Positions 29,534 to 40,630 of a stretch of 64,000 nt of DNA are shown here, one piece after another (position 1 is the stretch's first letter; every line of letters begins with the position of its first letter). Source of the DNA: Conexibacter sp. (lineage in GTDB: Bacteria > Actinomycetota > Thermoleophilia > Solirubrobacterales > Solirubrobacteraceae); contig JAOPZA010000081.1 in assembly GCA_025964325.1 (NCBI GenBank), forward strand, positions 1 to 64,000. Direction: 5' to 3'. Made by a program: the position numbers and the translations under genes. The notes below the pieces were generated by a model. The model was not told the origin of the DNA and ran no database searches. It worked only from the letters and a program-made list of their open reading frames with translations.

Positions 29534-29565
29534 GCGCGATCCCGTGCTGCGGGCCCGATCGCGCC
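29533..29565. terminator. Bidirectional stem-loop between convergent ileS and channel gene
   Basis: GGCGCGATC ... GATCGCGCC perfect 9-bp arms in the convergent gap. Confidence 0.55.
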
Positions 29566-29575
29566 CGCGGTGCGC

Positions 29576-30265
29576 CTACCCTGCGTCCGGCCGGCCGCGA
29601 CGCAGGTTGCCGATCAGCAGCGCGATCACGGTCACGAGGTAGATCTGCCCGAGGAGCTCCTCGAGCACCGCGATCGTCCGCCCGGTGCGCGTCGCCGCGG
29701 TCAGGTCGCCGAAGCCCGTCGTCGTCAACGTCGTGAAGCTGAAGTACATGTGGTCGCTCTGCGTCCCGTCCCTGCCCTGCGTGAAGTACTGCTTCGGGTC
29801 GAGCTTCGCCGCGACCGCGATCGCGAGTCCGAACAGCAGCCCGATGAGCAGGTAGATCGCGAGCGCGCCGGAGACCGCCTGCAGCGTCACGCCGCGCTCG
29901 CGCAGCAGCCGCAGCAGTCCGCGCACGAGCACGCCGAGCGAGGTCACGACGGCGAAGCCGGCGACGGCGGATCCGAGCCAGGTCGGCACCAGCCCGACCG
30001 CGACCGCGATCGCGAGCCCGAGCAGCACCGCGCTGACGAGCGCCGCGATCGAGTCGCGCACGAGCGGCGTCTCGCGCGCGGTCGCGATCACGACGAGCAG
30101 CGTGCCGCCCTGCAGCAGCATCTCGATGCCGCGGCTGACGTTCGCCTCCGGCGCGATCACGGCGAACAGCACCGCGATCGCCGCGAGCGCCAGCACGAAC
30201 CCGTAGCGGTGCGTGCCGCGCAGCGGCGGCAGCGGCTGGAGCGGTGGGGGCACGGGCAGAAGCAT
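29576..30265 (-). CDS. Two-TM-type potassium channel domain protein
   Basis: MYFSFTTLTTTGFGDLTAATRTGR selectivity filter. Confidence 0.85.
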   Translation of the reverse strand: MLLPVPPPLQPLPPLRGTHRYGFVLALAAIAVLFAVIAPEANVSRGIEMLLQGGTLLVVIATARETPLVRDSIAALVSAVLLGLAIAVAVGLVPTWLGSAVAGFAVVTSLGVLVRGLLRLLRERGVTLQAVSGALAIYLLIGLLFGLAIAVAAKLDPKQYFTQGRDGTQSDHMYFSFTTLTTTGFGDLTAATRTGRTIAVLEELLGQIYLVTVIALLIGNLRRGRPDAG

Positions 30266-30301
30266 GCCCCCGCGGGCGGCGGAGCGAGCGGGCCGGCGCG
30301 C

Positions 30302-32482
30302 CTACGTCATCGTCGCCGGTTCCGTCACCGCTCTGAGGTGACGGAACGGACGGCCGTCGCGCAGCTCTCTGACGACCGCCTCGACGAGCCCGTCGCCGTC
30401 GAGCCGGCGGCCGTCGGTGACGGCGGCGACGATCCCGCGCTTGCGCTGGATCAGTCGCGCCATCGTCTCGTCGATCGTGCCGGCGGCGAGCAGGTACCAG
30501 GCGGTGACGGCGTCGTGCTGGCCCATGCGGTGGCAGCGGTCCTCGGCCTGGTCGTGCATCGCCGGCGTCCACTCGAGCTCGAGGAAGGCGACGTTCGAGG
30601 CGCGCGTCAGCGTGATGCCCTGGGCGGCGACGCGCGTGGCGCCGACGATCAGCGACGGCCCGTCGGGCCGCTGGAAGGCCTGCACCGCCGCCTCCCGCTC
30701 GTGCACGGTGTCCTTCCCGATCAGGTGCAGGGCGTCGGGGAAGCGCTCCAGCACCGCCTCCTGCACCTCGATGTGGCGGGCGAAGACGACGAGCGGCTCG
30801 CCGGAGGCGAGGAAGTCGTGGATCCACGCGAGCGCGGCGTGCAGCTTGCCGCGCGCCGCGAGCCGCTGCAGCGTGCCGAGCTGCGCGAGCCGCTTCGCCC
30901 GCAGCGTCGCCGCGATCTTCGCGTTCAGCTCCGAGAGGTCGAGCGGCTGCTCGCGCAGCCACTTGATCACGTCGTCCTCGGCCAGTCGGTACTCGGGCGC
31001 GTTGTCGAGCGCGACCGGCACGACGACCTGCCGCTTGGCCGGCAGCTGCGGCAGCACCTCGCTCTTGAGCCGCCGCACGAAGCAGCGCCGGCGCAGGTGC
31101 CAGTGCAGCCGCTCCTCCGTCAGCGGTCCGCGGAACTGCGCTCTGAAGCGGGCACCGGAGCCGAAGTCCTCGAGCCGGCCGAGCATCCGCAGCTGGCTGA
31201 TCAGCTCCTCCGCGTGGTTCAGCACCGGCGTGCCGGTCAGCGCCAGCCTCAGGCCGTCGCGCCCGACGCTCTCGGCCAACCGCCGCACCGCGCGCGTCCG
31301 CTTCGCCTGCGGGTTCTTGCAGTAGTGCGACTCGTCCACGACGACCGCTCTCGGCCGCCGCCGCGCGAGCTGCTCGCGGTGCGCGGCGACGACCTCGTAG
31401 TTGATGATCGTGATGTCGCCCGCCGGCGGGACGGCGGCGCGCCCGCCGACGACGGCGACGGTGCGGTGCGGCAACCAGTGGCGCGCCTCGCGCTCCCAGT
31501 TGAGCTTCAGCGAGGCGGGGCAGACGACGACCGCGGGGAAGGCGTCGTCGGCCTCGAGCGCCGCCAGCGCCTGGACGGTCTTGCCGAGTCCCTGCTCGTC
31601 GGCGAGGAACGCGCGCCGCGCCTCCAGCACGTAGCGCACGCCGGCCCACTGGAACGGCTCGAGCGTGCCGCCGAGGACGGCCGCCGTCGCCTCGATCGGG
31701 TCCGCCTCGGTCGCCCGCGAGGCGCGCACGGCGGCGGCCGCGGCCGTCGCCTCGACGCGCAGGCCGGCGAGCACCTCGCGCGCGGTGACCGTCACCTCGA
31801 TCTCGTGCAGCGCGACGAAGGCGTCGAGCGGCTCCAGCAGCCACGGATCGATCGGCAGCGTCCGCTCGCCCTCCGCGCCGGGCAGCTCGTCGAACGCGGT
31901 GCCGGCGTCGGGATCCCACAGCACCTCGAGGCGCAGCCGCGCGCCCTCGACGCCGTGGACGGCGATCAGGCGCGCCGGCGGCGGCACGTCGCCGAGCTCG
32001 AGCGTGGAGACGCAGCGCTCGGCCGCGAGGTCGAGCCGCGCCGACTCCTGCTCCCGCAGGACGTCGGCGTTCGCCTCCGTCAGCGGGACCAGCAGCACGC
32101 CGTCCTCGCGTTCGACCGCGCCGGCCCGCAGCGCCTCGGGCACGGGGCCGGCTCTCGTCTCGAGCACCCACCAGCCGCGGCCGTCGTGGCGCGTCGTGCT
32201 GACGCGGCCGATCCAGCGCAGCTCGATCTCGCGCAGCCAGCCGGCGACCTCGTCGGTCGGCGTCAGGTCCGGGTAGCGGCCGAGCAGGTCGAGCAGGTGC
32301 AGCGCGACCCAGTCGTCGACCGGCGCCCACCACTCGCGGGCGTCCCAGTCGAAGCGCCGGTGGGGGATCCCGCGGACGGCCTCGACGAGGTGCGCGTCAT
32401 AGGGGAAGCTGAGGACCACGATGCGTCCCCGCTCGGCGTCGACTCGCAGCTCGACGTTCGGGGGACTGGGGACGATCTGCAT
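30302..32482 (-). CDS. SNF2-family DEAD/DEAH-like helicase (SMARCAL1-like layout)
   Basis: LADEQGLGKTVQALAAL, VVDESHYCKN, LTGTPVLNHAEELISQL, HRMGQHDAVTAWYLLAAGTIDE. Confidence 0.92.
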   Translation of the reverse strand: MQIVPSPPNVELRVDAERGRIVVLSFPYDAHLVEAVRGIPHRRFDWDAREWWAPVDDWVALHLLDLLGRYPDLTPTDEVAGWLREIELRWIGRVSTTRHDGRGWWVLETRAGPVPEALRAGAVEREDGVLLVPLTEANADVLREQESARLDLAAERCVSTLELGDVPPPARLIAVHGVEGARLRLEVLWDPDAGTAFDELPGAEGERTLPIDPWLLEPLDAFVALHEIEVTVTAREVLAGLRVEATAAAAAVRASRATEADPIEATAAVLGGTLEPFQWAGVRYVLEARRAFLADEQGLGKTVQALAALEADDAFPAVVVCPASLKLNWEREARHWLPHRTVAVVGGRAAVPPAGDITIINYEVVAAHREQLARRRPRAVVVDESHYCKNPQAKRTRAVRRLAESVGRDGLRLALTGTPVLNHAEELISQLRMLGRLEDFGSGARFRAQFRGPLTEERLHWHLRRRCFVRRLKSEVLPQLPAKRQVVVPVALDNAPEYRLAEDDVIKWLREQPLDLSELNAKIAATLRAKRLAQLGTLQRLAARGKLHAALAWIHDFLASGEPLVVFARHIEVQEAVLERFPDALHLIGKDTVHEREAAVQAFQRPDGPSLIVGATRVAAQGITLTRASNVAFLELEWTPAMHDQAEDRCHRMGQHDAVTAWYLLAAGTIDETMARLIQRKRGIVAAVTDGRRLDGDGLVEAVVRELRDGRPFRHLRAVTEPATMT

Positions 32483-32585
32483 CGGTGCGATCTACGGTAG
32501 CGGCCGCGCCCGGCTCGGCCCCCGCCCGCGCTCGCCTGCCGCCCTGCAGCGGACCGGTCACGTGGGTGCGTGACACACTGTCGAG

Positions 32586-33056
32586 ATGACTGAGGGATAC
32601 GCGATCACCCAAGAGGGACTCGACGCGCTGCGCATCGAGCTGGAGCGGTTGGAGACGACCGCACGCAACGAGGTCGCGGAACGCATTCGCGTCGCACGCG
32701 AATGGGGCGACCTGAAGGAGAACGCCGAGTACCACGCGGCGAAGGAGGACCAGGCGCATCTCGAGACGCGCATCGCGAAGCTGCAGGACCGGCTGCGCGG
32801 CGCGACCGTCACCGAGTCGCCGACGCAGGTCGACGTCGTCGCGTTCGGCTCGACCGTCGAGGTCCGCGACGAGACGAGCGGCAGAACGGCCAGATACACG
32901 CTCGTCGGCGCGGCCGAGGCGAATGCGAGAGCGGGCAAGCTCTCGATCGAGTCGCCCGTCGCCCGCGCGCTCGTCGGCGCCCGCGAGGGCGAGGACGTGA
33001 TCGTCACGACGCCGAGCGGCAAGCGCCCGTTCCACGTCCTGCGCGTCGGCGCCTGA
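32586..33056 (+). CDS. greA: Transcription elongation factor GreA
   Basis: ITQEGLDALRIELERLETT... AREWGDLKENAEYHAAKEDQ. Confidence 0.95.
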   Translation: MTEGYAITQEGLDALRIELERLETTARNEVAERIRVAREWGDLKENAEYHAAKEDQAHLETRIAKLQDRLRGATVTESPTQVDVVAFGSTVEVRDETSGRTARYTLVGAAEANARAGKLSIESPVARALVGAREGEDVIVTTPSGKRPFHVLRVGA

Positions 33057-33140
33057 GCGACGACGCGCGCCGGCGCGCCGTGTGCGGCGCGGGGGCGCCG
33101 AGGGCCAGCAGCCCGTCCATGAAGCTCAGGCGCACTCGAA

Positions 33141-33173
33141 GCTATTGCGTAGAAAGCCATTGCACGCTATAGC
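33141..33173. terminator. Imperfect stem-loop between convergent greA and lutC
   Basis: GCTATTGCGT-N13-ACGCTATAGC, 9/10 paired, in a locally AT-rich convergent gap. Confidence 0.45.
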
Positions 33174-33191
33174 GACCTGCCGGGGCGAGCT

Positions 33192-33848
33192 TCAGCCGAC
33201 CACCAGCACGTCGAGGGTGCGGGGGCCGTGCACGCCCTCGACGCGGTCGAGCTCGATGTCGGACGTCGCCGAGGGGCCGGCGATCATCGTCATCGGCCGG
33301 CCTGCGCGAGCGGCCTCGTGGAGGCGCGCGATCGCCTCCGGCACGAGCTCGACGATCCGCTCGGCCGCGACGACGCAGAGGTGGTAGTCGGGGATCAGCG
33401 TGAGCGCGCGGCGACCCTGGGCGGCGCCGCCGTCGAGCACGATCGTGCCGGTCTCGGCGATCGCGACGGCGCAGTCGCTCAGCACGCCGTCGAGCGCGTC
33501 GAGCTGGCCGTGGCCGAGCCCGTCGTCCTCGTACCAGCGCACGCCGTCGACGCGCCATGCGTGCGGGACGCCGCTGGCGATCGCGACATGCCGAGCGTCG
33601 CGGGCGCGCAGCGCGGCGGTGATCGCCGCCGGCAGCTCCGCCGGCTCGGCGACCCGCGTGACGTGGGCGCGGTAGTCGGCGCAGCGCTCGGCGAACAGCC
33701 CCACGACGGCCTCGCGAGCGAGCCTCCCGGCGCGTCGGTAGTCGCGCGCGACGGCGACGTCGTCGCTCGTCTCGGCGGCGGGCACGTCGCGCAGCGAGGC
33801 GCGGACGCGGGAGAGGATCGCCTCGCGCGCGGCGTCGCGACCGCTCAT
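33192..33848 (-). CDS. lutC: LUD-domain lactate utilization protein C
   Basis: [37 protein letters not shown]-coupled to lutB. Confidence 0.9.
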   Translation of the reverse strand: MSGRDAAREAILSRVRASLRDVPAAETSDDVAVARDYRRAGRLAREAVVGLFAERCADYRAHVTRVAEPAELPAAITAALRARDARHVAIASGVPHAWRVDGVRWYEDDGLGHGQLDALDGVLSDCAVAIAETGTIVLDGGAAQGRRALTLIPDYHLCVVAAERIVELVPEAIARLHEAARAGRPMTMIAGPSATSDIELDRVEGVHGPRTLDVLVVG

Positions 33849-35302
33849 GTGGCCGCCCGGCTCGCGTCCGAGGCGCCGCCCTCGTGCTCCGCGACCCACC
33901 ACTCGCGGAACGTCTGCCGCGGCACGGCGGGCAGGTCCCGCGCCCGCGTCCAGCCGCCCAGCTCCCCGGGCAGGCGGTGGATCACGCCGTCGCGGGCGAG
34001 CGGCCACTGGCCGATCCGCCCGAGCCGCTGCAGCCGCTCGTAGCGCCCGCGCGTGGCGAACCCTCTGGCCAGCGCCTTCAGCGCGACGTGCTCGGGCTTG
34101 AGCCGGCCCTTCAGCGTCTTCGACTCCTCGCGGACCGCGCGACCGCGCAGGTGCACGAGCACCGTCGGGATGTCGATCTTGACCGGGCAGACCTCGTAGC
34201 AGGCGCCGCAGAGGGAGGAGGCGAACGGCAGCGAGCCGGCCGTCTCCATGCCGTCGAGCTGCGGCGTCAGGATCGCGCCGATCGGCCCCGGATAGACCGA
34301 GCCGTAGGCGTGGCCGCCGGTGCGCTCGTAGACCGGGCAGACGTTGAGGCAGGCGGAGCAGCGGATGCACGCGAGCGTCTCGCGCGCCAGCTCGTCGGCC
34401 AGCACGTCGGTGCGGCCGTTGTCGAGCAGCACGAGGTGGAAGTCGCGGGGGCCGTCGCCGTCGTGGGCCCCGCTCCAGAGCGAGGTGTAGGGGTTCATCC
34501 GCTCGGCGGTGGAGGAGCGCGGCAGCAGCTGCAGGAAGACCTCGAGGTCCTGCCACGTCGGCACCAGCTTCTCGATCCCGCAGACGGTGATCAGCGTCTC
34601 CGGCAGCGTCGTGCACATGCGGCCGTTGCCCTCCGACTCGAGCACCGCGATCGTGCCGGTCTCGGCGACCGCGAAGTTCGCGCCGCTGATGCCGACCTTC
34701 GCGGTCAGGAAGCGGGAGCGCAGGTAGCGGCGCGAGGCCTCCGCCAGCTCCGCGGGGGTGTCGTCGAGGTCGGCGGGACCGATCGTGCGGCGGAAGAGGT
34801 CGCGGATCTCGGAGCGGTTTCTGTGGATCGCGGGCACGAGGATGTGCGACGGGCGGTCCTCGCCGAGCTGCACGATCAGCTCCGCCAGGTCGGTTTCGAG
34901 CGCGGCGATGCCGGCCGCCTCGAGCGCCTCGTTGAGGCCGATCTCGGCGGTCGCCATCGACTTCACCTTGACGACCGCGGTCTCCCCGGTCGCCTGCACG
35001 AGCGCGGTCACGATGCGGTTGCACTCGTCCGCGTCGCGGGCCCAGTGGACCTGGCCGCCGGCCGCCGTGACGGAGGCCTCGAGCGCAAGCAGGAGCTCGT
35101 CGAGGTGGCGCAGCGTGCGCTCCTTGAGCGCGCGGCCGGCCTCGCGCAGCTCCTCCCAGTCGGGCAGCTCGGCGACGACGTCGGCGCGCTTGCCGCGGAT
35201 CGTCGTGGTCGCCTTGCGCAGGTTGCGGCGCAGCTGCGGGTCAGCGATCGCCGCGTGCGCGGCGTCGGGGAAGGAGGGTGAGCCCGGCCACGTGGCGGTC
35301 AT
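33845..35302 (-). CDS. lutB: Lactate utilization iron-sulfur protein B
   Basis: [53 protein letters not shown]. Confidence 0.93.
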   Translation of the reverse strand: MTATWPGSPSFPDAAHAAIADPQLRRNLRKATTTIRGKRADVVAELPDWEELREAGRALKERTLRHLDELLLALEASVTAAGGQVHWARDADECNRIVTALVQATGETAVVKVKSMATAEIGLNEALEAAGIAALETDLAELIVQLGEDRPSHILVPAIHRNRSEIRDLFRRTIGPADLDDTPAELAEASRRYLRSRFLTAKVGISGANFAVAETGTIAVLESEGNGRMCTTLPETLITVCGIEKLVPTWQDLEVFLQLLPRSSTAERMNPYTSLWSGAHDGDGPRDFHLVLLDNGRTDVLADELARETLACIRCSACLNVCPVYERTGGHAYGSVYPGPIGAILTPQLDGMETAGSLPFASSLCGACYEVCPVKIDIPTVLVHLRGRAVREESKTLKGRLKPEHVALKALARGFATRGRYERLQRLGRIGQWPLARDGVIHRLPGELGGWTRARDLPAVPRQTFREWWVAEHEGGASDASRAAT

Positions 35303-36051
35303 CGCACGGACCCGCCCGCAGCCGCCTCGGTCGAGGCCAGGATCTCGGCCAGGTGGACGGTCTGCACGCCCGCCTCCTGCCGTGAGAGGCCGCCGCCGAT
35401 GTGCATCAGACACGAGTTGTCGGCAGCGGTGCAGACCTCGGCCTGCGTGTCGAGCACGGCGCGCAGCTTGTCGGTCAGCATCGCGATCGAGGTGTCGGCG
35501 TTCTTGATCGCGAACGTGCCGCCGAAGCCGCAGCACTCCTCCGCCTGCGGCAGCTCGACGAGGTCGATCCCGCGCACCGCGCGCAGCAGCCTCAGCGGGC
35601 GATCGCCGACCTGCAGCATCCGCAGAGCGTGGCAGCTCGGGTGGTAGGTCACGCGGTGCGGATAGTAGGCGCCGACGTCCTCGACGCCGAGCTCGTCGAC
35701 CAGCAGCTCGCTCAGCTCGAAGGTCCGCGCGGCGATCGCGCGCACGGTCGCGGCCAGATCCGCGTCGCCGAGCTCGTCGGCGAGCCGCGGGTAGTGCTCG
35801 CGGACCATCGCGACGCACGAGCCGGAGGGAGAGACGATCACGTCCTCCTCGGCGAAGACGCGGGCGAAGCGGCGCACCAGCGGGAGCGCCTCGTCGCGAT
35901 ACCCCGAGTTGAAGTGCATCTGACCGCAGCACGTCTGCTCGAGCGGAAACGCGACCTCGTGACCGAGTCGCTCGAGCACCGACACGACCGCGCGGCCGGT
36001 GCCCGGGAACAGCGTGTCGTTGAAGCAGGTGATGAACAGCGCGATGCGCAC
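35299..36051 (-). CDS. lutA: Lactate utilization protein A (CCG-domain Fe-S oxidoreductase)
   Basis: [67 protein letters not shown] start at 36051 preferred over the longer ORF. Confidence 0.92.
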   Translation of the reverse strand: MRIALFITCFNDTLFPGTGRAVVSVLERLGHEVAFPLEQTCCGQMHFNSGYRDEALPLVRRFARVFAEEDVIVSPSGSCVAMVREHYPRLADELGDADLAATVRAIAARTFELSELLVDELGVEDVGAYYPHRVTYHPSCHALRMLQVGDRPLRLLRAVRGIDLVELPQAEECCGFGGTFAIKNADTSIAMLTDKLRAVLDTQAEVCTAADNSCLMHIGGGLSRQEAGVQTVHLAEILASTEAAAGGSVR

Positions 36052-36351
36052 GACCGACTCTCCTTTAGCTCCGGCGCGCAGGGAACCTATCTGATCCGGC
36101 CCGCGACGCGTGTGTGCTGGTCTGTGCGTTAGCGGCTGTCGACGCCCTGTCTCGAACATGGAAACCCGCGGGGCGGTCGATTCCGGTGCGCATCGCCCAC
36201 GGCACCGGGCACGGATGCCGCGGCGTCCGGCGAGGCGGCACGACGGCGTCACGTCGTTAGGGCCCCCTCGGTCCGCGGTCCGCGCCTGCTCCGGCTCCCG
36301 GATCGGTCGAGGCGCGTTCGCGCACTCCGGCACTTGGCGCGCTGATGCTAC

Positions 36352-36381
36352 TTGACACGAAGGCCGGTGGTTTGTTTTGAT
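36352..36381 (+). promoter_or_regulatory. Promoter A, upstream of the first ABC importer
   Basis: TTGACA-N17/18-TTTTGAT; GGTTTGTTTTGAT context shared with promoter B. Confidence 0.6.
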
Positions 36382-36389
36382 GGACAGCG

Positions 36390-36399
36390 TTCGTTGTGT
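36390..36399 (+). repeat. Operator-like box 1 (TTCGTTGTGT)
   Basis: Exact 10-mer, present inverted at 41857-41866. Confidence 0.55.
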
Positions 36400-36423
36400 C
36401 CCGGAATTTCAAGGAATCGCGCG

Positions 36424-36433
36424 AAATCGAACA
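36424..36433 (+). repeat. Operator-like box 2 (AAATCGAACA)
   Basis: Exact 10-mer shared with 41829-41838 (inverted) and 48406-48415. Confidence 0.65.
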
Positions 36434-36574
36434 TGAGAGGAGATCGCGCGACGGAGCGGCCAGTCCGAGATGCACTCGGCGACTGTGCGCTCGCCGGCGG
36501 TGGACCGGTGGCGTTGACGGCCCATACATGCGCGCGCCATCTGGCGCGGGCAAAGGTCTGAGGAGGAGAACTAG

Positions 36575-37939
36575 ATGGCTGCAGAAGAACGCGGCGGCGG
36601 GCACATCCCGCGTCGCCGGCTCCGGTGGCGACTCGGACGTCATCTTGCGTTGCTGTGCCTGCTGGTCGCAGCGCTCGCGCTGGGCGCATGCGGGAACTCG
36701 GGCACCACGAGCACGAAGGCTCCGGTCTCGACCGCGGGGTCGACGGCCGCGGCCAGCACGTCGCCGTCGACCACAGCCCCGACCGACTCGTCGGCCTCCG
36801 CCGACGCGATGCCCGCGAACATCGATCTGGTCCCGCAGCAGGACCGCGTGAACTACGTGGGCTACAGATACCTGTCATCCGGCATGGAGCTCGGCAAGAG
36901 CCCCTATGCCAACTGGACGCCTCCGAAGCCGCCGTGGAAGGTCTGCTACAGCGCGATCACGCAGCAGAACTCGTGGCACGTGGACGCGATGAAGATGTTC
37001 GTGATGCTGGGCAACCAGCTGAAGGCCCAGGGCGTCGTGAGCGACGTCGTCACGACGAACTCGGACGGCAACACCGGCGTCCAGATCAACCAGATCAACG
37101 GGATGGTGTCGCAGGGCTGCGACGCGATCGCCGCGATCACCCCGTCGGCGACCGCTCTGTGCCCGGCGTTCAAGAACGCGTTCGACCACCATGTCCTGAT
37201 CTTCTCGGCCGAGGGATCGGTCGACTGCCCGGGCATCGGCCAGGCTGTGCAGCCGAACGACTACATCGACGGCGTCAAGTCGATGGAGTGGCTCGCCGGA
37301 GCGATGGGGGGGAAGGGCAACCTGCTGATGTTGCAGGGCATGCCGAGCTACCCGCTCTCTCAGGCGCGCGTCGCGGGTGCCAAGAGCGTGCTGGCCAGAT
37401 ATCCGAACATCAAGCTCCAGGCGATCCTCGTCACCGAGTGGAACGCGGCGACGGCGAAGACCAGACTGCTGCAGTACCTCGCGACCCATCCGGCCAAGGT
37501 GGACGGGGTCTGGCAGGAGGGCTGCTGCGGTGACATCACCTCGGTCCAGGCGCTCAAGCAGACCGGCCGTCCGCCGGCGGTCGTGAACGGCTGGGGGGGC
37601 TCCGCGGCGTGGATGGCGTTCTGGAAGCAGAACAAGCTCAACTCCTTCGACCTGCTGCAGGGCGGCCCGTCGCAGGCGGTCAACTACTTCGACGTGATGA
37701 TCCGCATGCTCAGCGGTCAGAAGCCGAAGGTGAACAACCTGATTCACACGGTCACGTTCCTCGGCAACAACGACGTCTCCAATTACTACCAGGGCTGGAT
37801 GACCGACAGAAGCACGGCGTTCGTCATGCCACCGGGCAGCCGGTCGGTGCCCTCCTCGTATTGGAACGCGTTCTTCGTGGGCGGTGACAGACCGCTGCCG
37901 AAGTTCGACCCGACCAAGTTCAACCCGCAAAATGGCTAG
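36575..37939 (+). CDS. Sugar-type ABC transporter substrate-binding lipoprotein
   Basis: Lipobox ALGACGN, Ser/Thr-rich linker, periplasmic-binding fold type SDVVTTNSDGNTGVQINQINGMVSQGCDAIAAI. Confidence 0.88.
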   Translation: MAAEERGGGHIPRRRLRWRLGRHLALLCLLVAALALGACGNSGTTSTKAPVSTAGSTAAASTSPSTTAPTDSSASADAMPANIDLVPQQDRVNYVGYRYLSSGMELGKSPYANWTPPKPPWKVCYSAITQQNSWHVDAMKMFVMLGNQLKAQGVVSDVVTTNSDGNTGVQINQINGMVSQGCDAIAAITPSATALCPAFKNAFDHHVLIFSAEGSVDCPGIGQAVQPNDYIDGVKSMEWLAGAMGGKGNLLMLQGMPSYPLSQARVAGAKSVLARYPNIKLQAILVTEWNAATAKTRLLQYLATHPAKVDGVWQEGCCGDITSVQALKQTGRPPAVVNGWGGSAAWMAFWKQNKLNSFDLLQGGPSQAVNYFDVMIRMLSGQKPKVNNLIHTVTFLGNNDVSNYYQGWMTDRSTAFVMPPGSRSVPSSYWNAFFVGGDRPLPKFDPTKFNPQNG

Positions 37940-38981
37940 CTTGCACACATCGCCCGCCCCTGGGGTGGAACCGGCCGACCGGGGGTCGCAGCAGACGCTG
38001 CGGCCCCCGGCCAACCCGGCCGTCCTGCTGCTGCGCCGCCACGGCGTCGACAGCGTCCCCTGGCTGCTGGTGATCGCGCTCTTCGTCGCCACCGCCGTCT
38101 CGCTCGACGGATTCCTGACGCGGCCGAGCATCCTGTCGGTCCTCGTCATCAGCTCCCTGCTCGGGTTGGCCTGCGTCGGCCAGACGCTGACGGTGATGCT
38201 CGGCGGCGTGGACCTGAGCATCCCGGCCCTGATGGGCATGGGCAACGTGATCTCGATCATGCTGGCTCAGGACGGCTGGCCGTTCATCGCGATCGTGCTG
38301 CTCGTCGGCGCCGCCGCGGTGGCGATCGGCACCCTGAACGCCGTGCTCTCCCGGGCGCTGAAGGTCCACCCGCTGATCGTGACGCTCGCGATCGGATCGA
38401 TCGTCGCCGGCGTGGTGCTGACGGTGACCCACGGCGCGTCGGTCAACGGCACGCTGCCCGAGTGGCTGACGACGGCCGTCAGCCCCGTGGCGCACACGTG
38501 GTTCATCCCGCTGCCCGGCGTCCTGGTCGCGTGGATCGTGATCGGAGCGATCCTGCTGTGGGCCCAGCGCGGGACGCGGATGGGTCGCCTGCTGTACGCC
38601 GTCGGGTCCAACCCCGTTGCGGCGCGTCTCTCGCTCGCGCCCGAGTCCGTCGTGTGGATCGGCGCCTACGTGATCAGCGCGCTCATCGCCGCCTACACCG
38701 GGATGCTGCTCGCCGCCTACAGCGGCGCCCCCTCGGTGACCGTGGCCGACCCCTATCTCTTCATGACGATCGCCGCCGTGGTCGTCGGCGGAACCTCGCT
38801 CCTCGGTGGCTCGGGCGGCTACGGACGGACGATCCTCGGGGTGCTGGTGGTCGAGCTCCTCACCACGCTGCTCCTGGGGCTCGGATATTCCACGTATGTG
38901 CAAGGCATGATCCTCGGGATCATGATCGTCCTGCTCGTCTCGATCTACGGACGAGACCAGCATGTCAGCAGGCGGGTGTGA
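37932..38981 (+). CDS. ABC transporter permease (ribose/RbsC family)
   Basis: GLACVGQTLTVMLGGVDLSIPALMGMGN; overlaps SBP stop. Confidence 0.9.
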   Translation: MASLHTSPAPGVEPADRGSQQTLRPPANPAVLLLRRHGVDSVPWLLVIALFVATAVSLDGFLTRPSILSVLVISSLLGLACVGQTLTVMLGGVDLSIPALMGMGNVISIMLAQDGWPFIAIVLLVGAAAVAIGTLNAVLSRALKVHPLIVTLAIGSIVAGVVLTVTHGASVNGTLPEWLTTAVSPVAHTWFIPLPGVLVAWIVIGAILLWAQRGTRMGRLLYAVGSNPVAARLSLAPESVVWIGAYVISALIAAYTGMLLAAYSGAPSVTVADPYLFMTIAAVVVGGTSLLGGSGGYGRTILGVLVVELLTTLLLGLGYSTYVQGMILGIMIVLLVSIYGRDQHVSRRV

Positions 38982-40630
38982 TGCCGGTTTCCAGAGAGAC
39001 CTTCGTGAGCGCGGACGCGGGCCCGGCTGCGGTCGGCGGGCCGCCGGCGGGCGCCGCCGGCGATGCGCTGCTCCGGGTCGAGTCGCTCTCCAAGAGCTAC
39101 GGGGAGACGCAGGCGCTCGACGCCGCGCGGCTCGAAGTCGCGCGCGGTGAGATCCACGCGCTCGTCGGCGAGAACGGCTCGGGCAAGAGCTCACTCGTGA
39201 AGGTCCTGTCCGGCGTGACCGGCCAGGACGAGGGGATCGCGACGCTCGACGGCACGGCCGTTCGATTCCGCAGTCCGGCCGATGCACAGCGCGCCGGGAT
39301 CATGGCCGTGTTCCAGGAGACGCTCGTCGCCTCGGAGCTGTCGGTCCTGGACAACGTCTTCATGGGGCAGGATCGGCTCTTCAGACGCGGGCGCAGCCGC
39401 GCCGCCGAGGCGGAGGCCTCGAGCGACGTCCTGTCGCAGCTGGGCTTGGGCGACGTCGACGTCCGGCGGCCGATGTGGTCGCTGACGCTCGCCCAGCAGC
39501 AGCTCGTCACGATCGCGCGCGCCCTGGTGCAGAGCTGGAAGCTGCTGCTGCTCGACGAGGCGACGTCGGCGCTCGACGTCGACGGCCGCGATCGGCTGCT
39601 CGAGGTCCTGCGCGAAGCGGTCGGAGACGGACAGCGCTCGGTGCTGTTCGTGACGCATCGCATGGACGAGGTGATGCAGTCCTCGCACCGGATCACCGTC
39701 CTGCGCGGTGGCCGGACGGTGGGCGTCGTGCGTCGCGGGGAGGTGGCGCTCGACCAGGTGCTCTCGATGATGGCGGGGGAGAGCGGCACCGCGGCGGCGG
39801 TCGTCGCCGGCGGAGCGAGCGGTGGGCCGCTGCGGGTCGCGCGACGATCCGACGCTGCCGCTGTGCTCAGACTCTCGGATGTCGTGCTGCAGCCCGGCCG
39901 CGTGCCGTTCGACCTCCTGCTGCCGGAAGGCGGCGTACTCGGAGTCGCCGCCCTGGAGGGGCACGGGCAGGTCGATCTGCTCCGCTGCGTGGCGGGGATC
40001 TCGAGCCCGCAGTCGGGCGCCGTGACCGTCGTCCGCGACGGGCGCGAGGTCGATATCCACCACTCCCGCGTCAGCCGGCACAACGCGAAGCAGGCGTTTC
40101 GCAACGGGATCGTCTACGTGCCGTCGGACCGCAAGAGCGAGGGCATCTTCCCTGGGCTCTCGGTGTTGGACAACCTCATCGTCCCGTCGCTGCCGCGGCT
40201 CTCGCGCGCCGGCGTGCTGCGGCGTCGGAAGATCGCCGACGAGGTCGGCGACGCGGTCCGGGACCTCGGCGTGAAGACGGCGAGCACGCGGTCGAAGATC
40301 GAGACGCTCAGCGGCGGCAACCAGCAGAAGGTCGTGATGGGGCGCTGGCTCCTCACCACGCCGCGCGTCCTCGTGCTGAACGATCCGATGCGCGGCGTCG
40401 ACCCTGGCGCTCGCCGGGATCTGCTGGAGCTGCTGCACGAGGCGTCGAGTCGGGGGATGGCGATCCTGCTGTTCTCGACCGAGCTCGAGGAGCTCCTGAC
40501 GCTCTGTCCGGAGATCGCCATCGTGCGCGATCACTCGGTCACTCAGGTGCTCTCCGGCGAGGAGCTGACGCTGGACGGGCTGATCGCCGGCATGTTCGGT
40601 CAGACCACGAAGACGGAGGCAGTGCGATGA
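38981..40630 (+). CDS. Sugar ABC transporter duplicated ATP-binding protein (RbsA family)
   Basis: [57 protein letters not shown]. Confidence 0.93.
   Translation: MPVSRETFVSADAGPAAVGGPPAGAAGDALLRVESLSKSYGETQALDAARLEVARGEIHALVGENGSGKSSLVKVLSGVTGQDEGIATLDGTAVRFRSPADAQRAGIMAVFQETLVASELSVLDNVFMGQDRLFRRGRSRAAEAEASSDVLSQLGLGDVDVRRPMWSLTLAQQQLVTIARALVQSWKLLLLDEATSALDVDGRDRLLEVLREAVGDGQRSVLFVTHRMDEVMQSSHRITVLRGGRTVGVVRRGEVALDQVLSMMAGESGTAAAVVAGGASGGPLRVARRSDAAAVLRLSDVVLQPGRVPFDLLLPEGGVLGVAALEGHGQVDLLRCVAGISSPQSGAVTVVRDGREVDIHHSRVSRHNAKQAFRNGIVYVPSDRKSEGIFPGLSVLDNLIVPSLPRLSRAGVLRRRKIADEVGDAVRDLGVKTASTRSKIETLSGGNQQKVVMGRWLLTTPRVLVLNDPMRGVDPGARRDLLELLHEASSRGMAILLFSTELEELLTLCPEIAIVRDHSVTQVLSGEELTLDGLIAGMFGQTTKTEAVR

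Noticed and set aside
29570-32500. 976-aa plus-strand ORF antisense to channel and SNF2 helicase
   Set aside because: Typical GC-rich antisense ORF; the opposite strand carries clear helicase motifs
33061-33080. GC-rich palindrome (GCGCGCCGGCGCGC) and a distant GCGCCTGAGC/GCTCAGGCGC pair downstream of greA
   Set aside because: Expected at this base composition; the AT-rich stem at 33141-33173 is the better terminator candidate
36433-36561. 42-aa leader ORF (MRGDRATERP...ARAKV) ending 13 nt before the SBP start
   Set aside because: Plausible leader peptide, but GC-rich leaders often carry such ORFs and no coupling overlap is seen; not called
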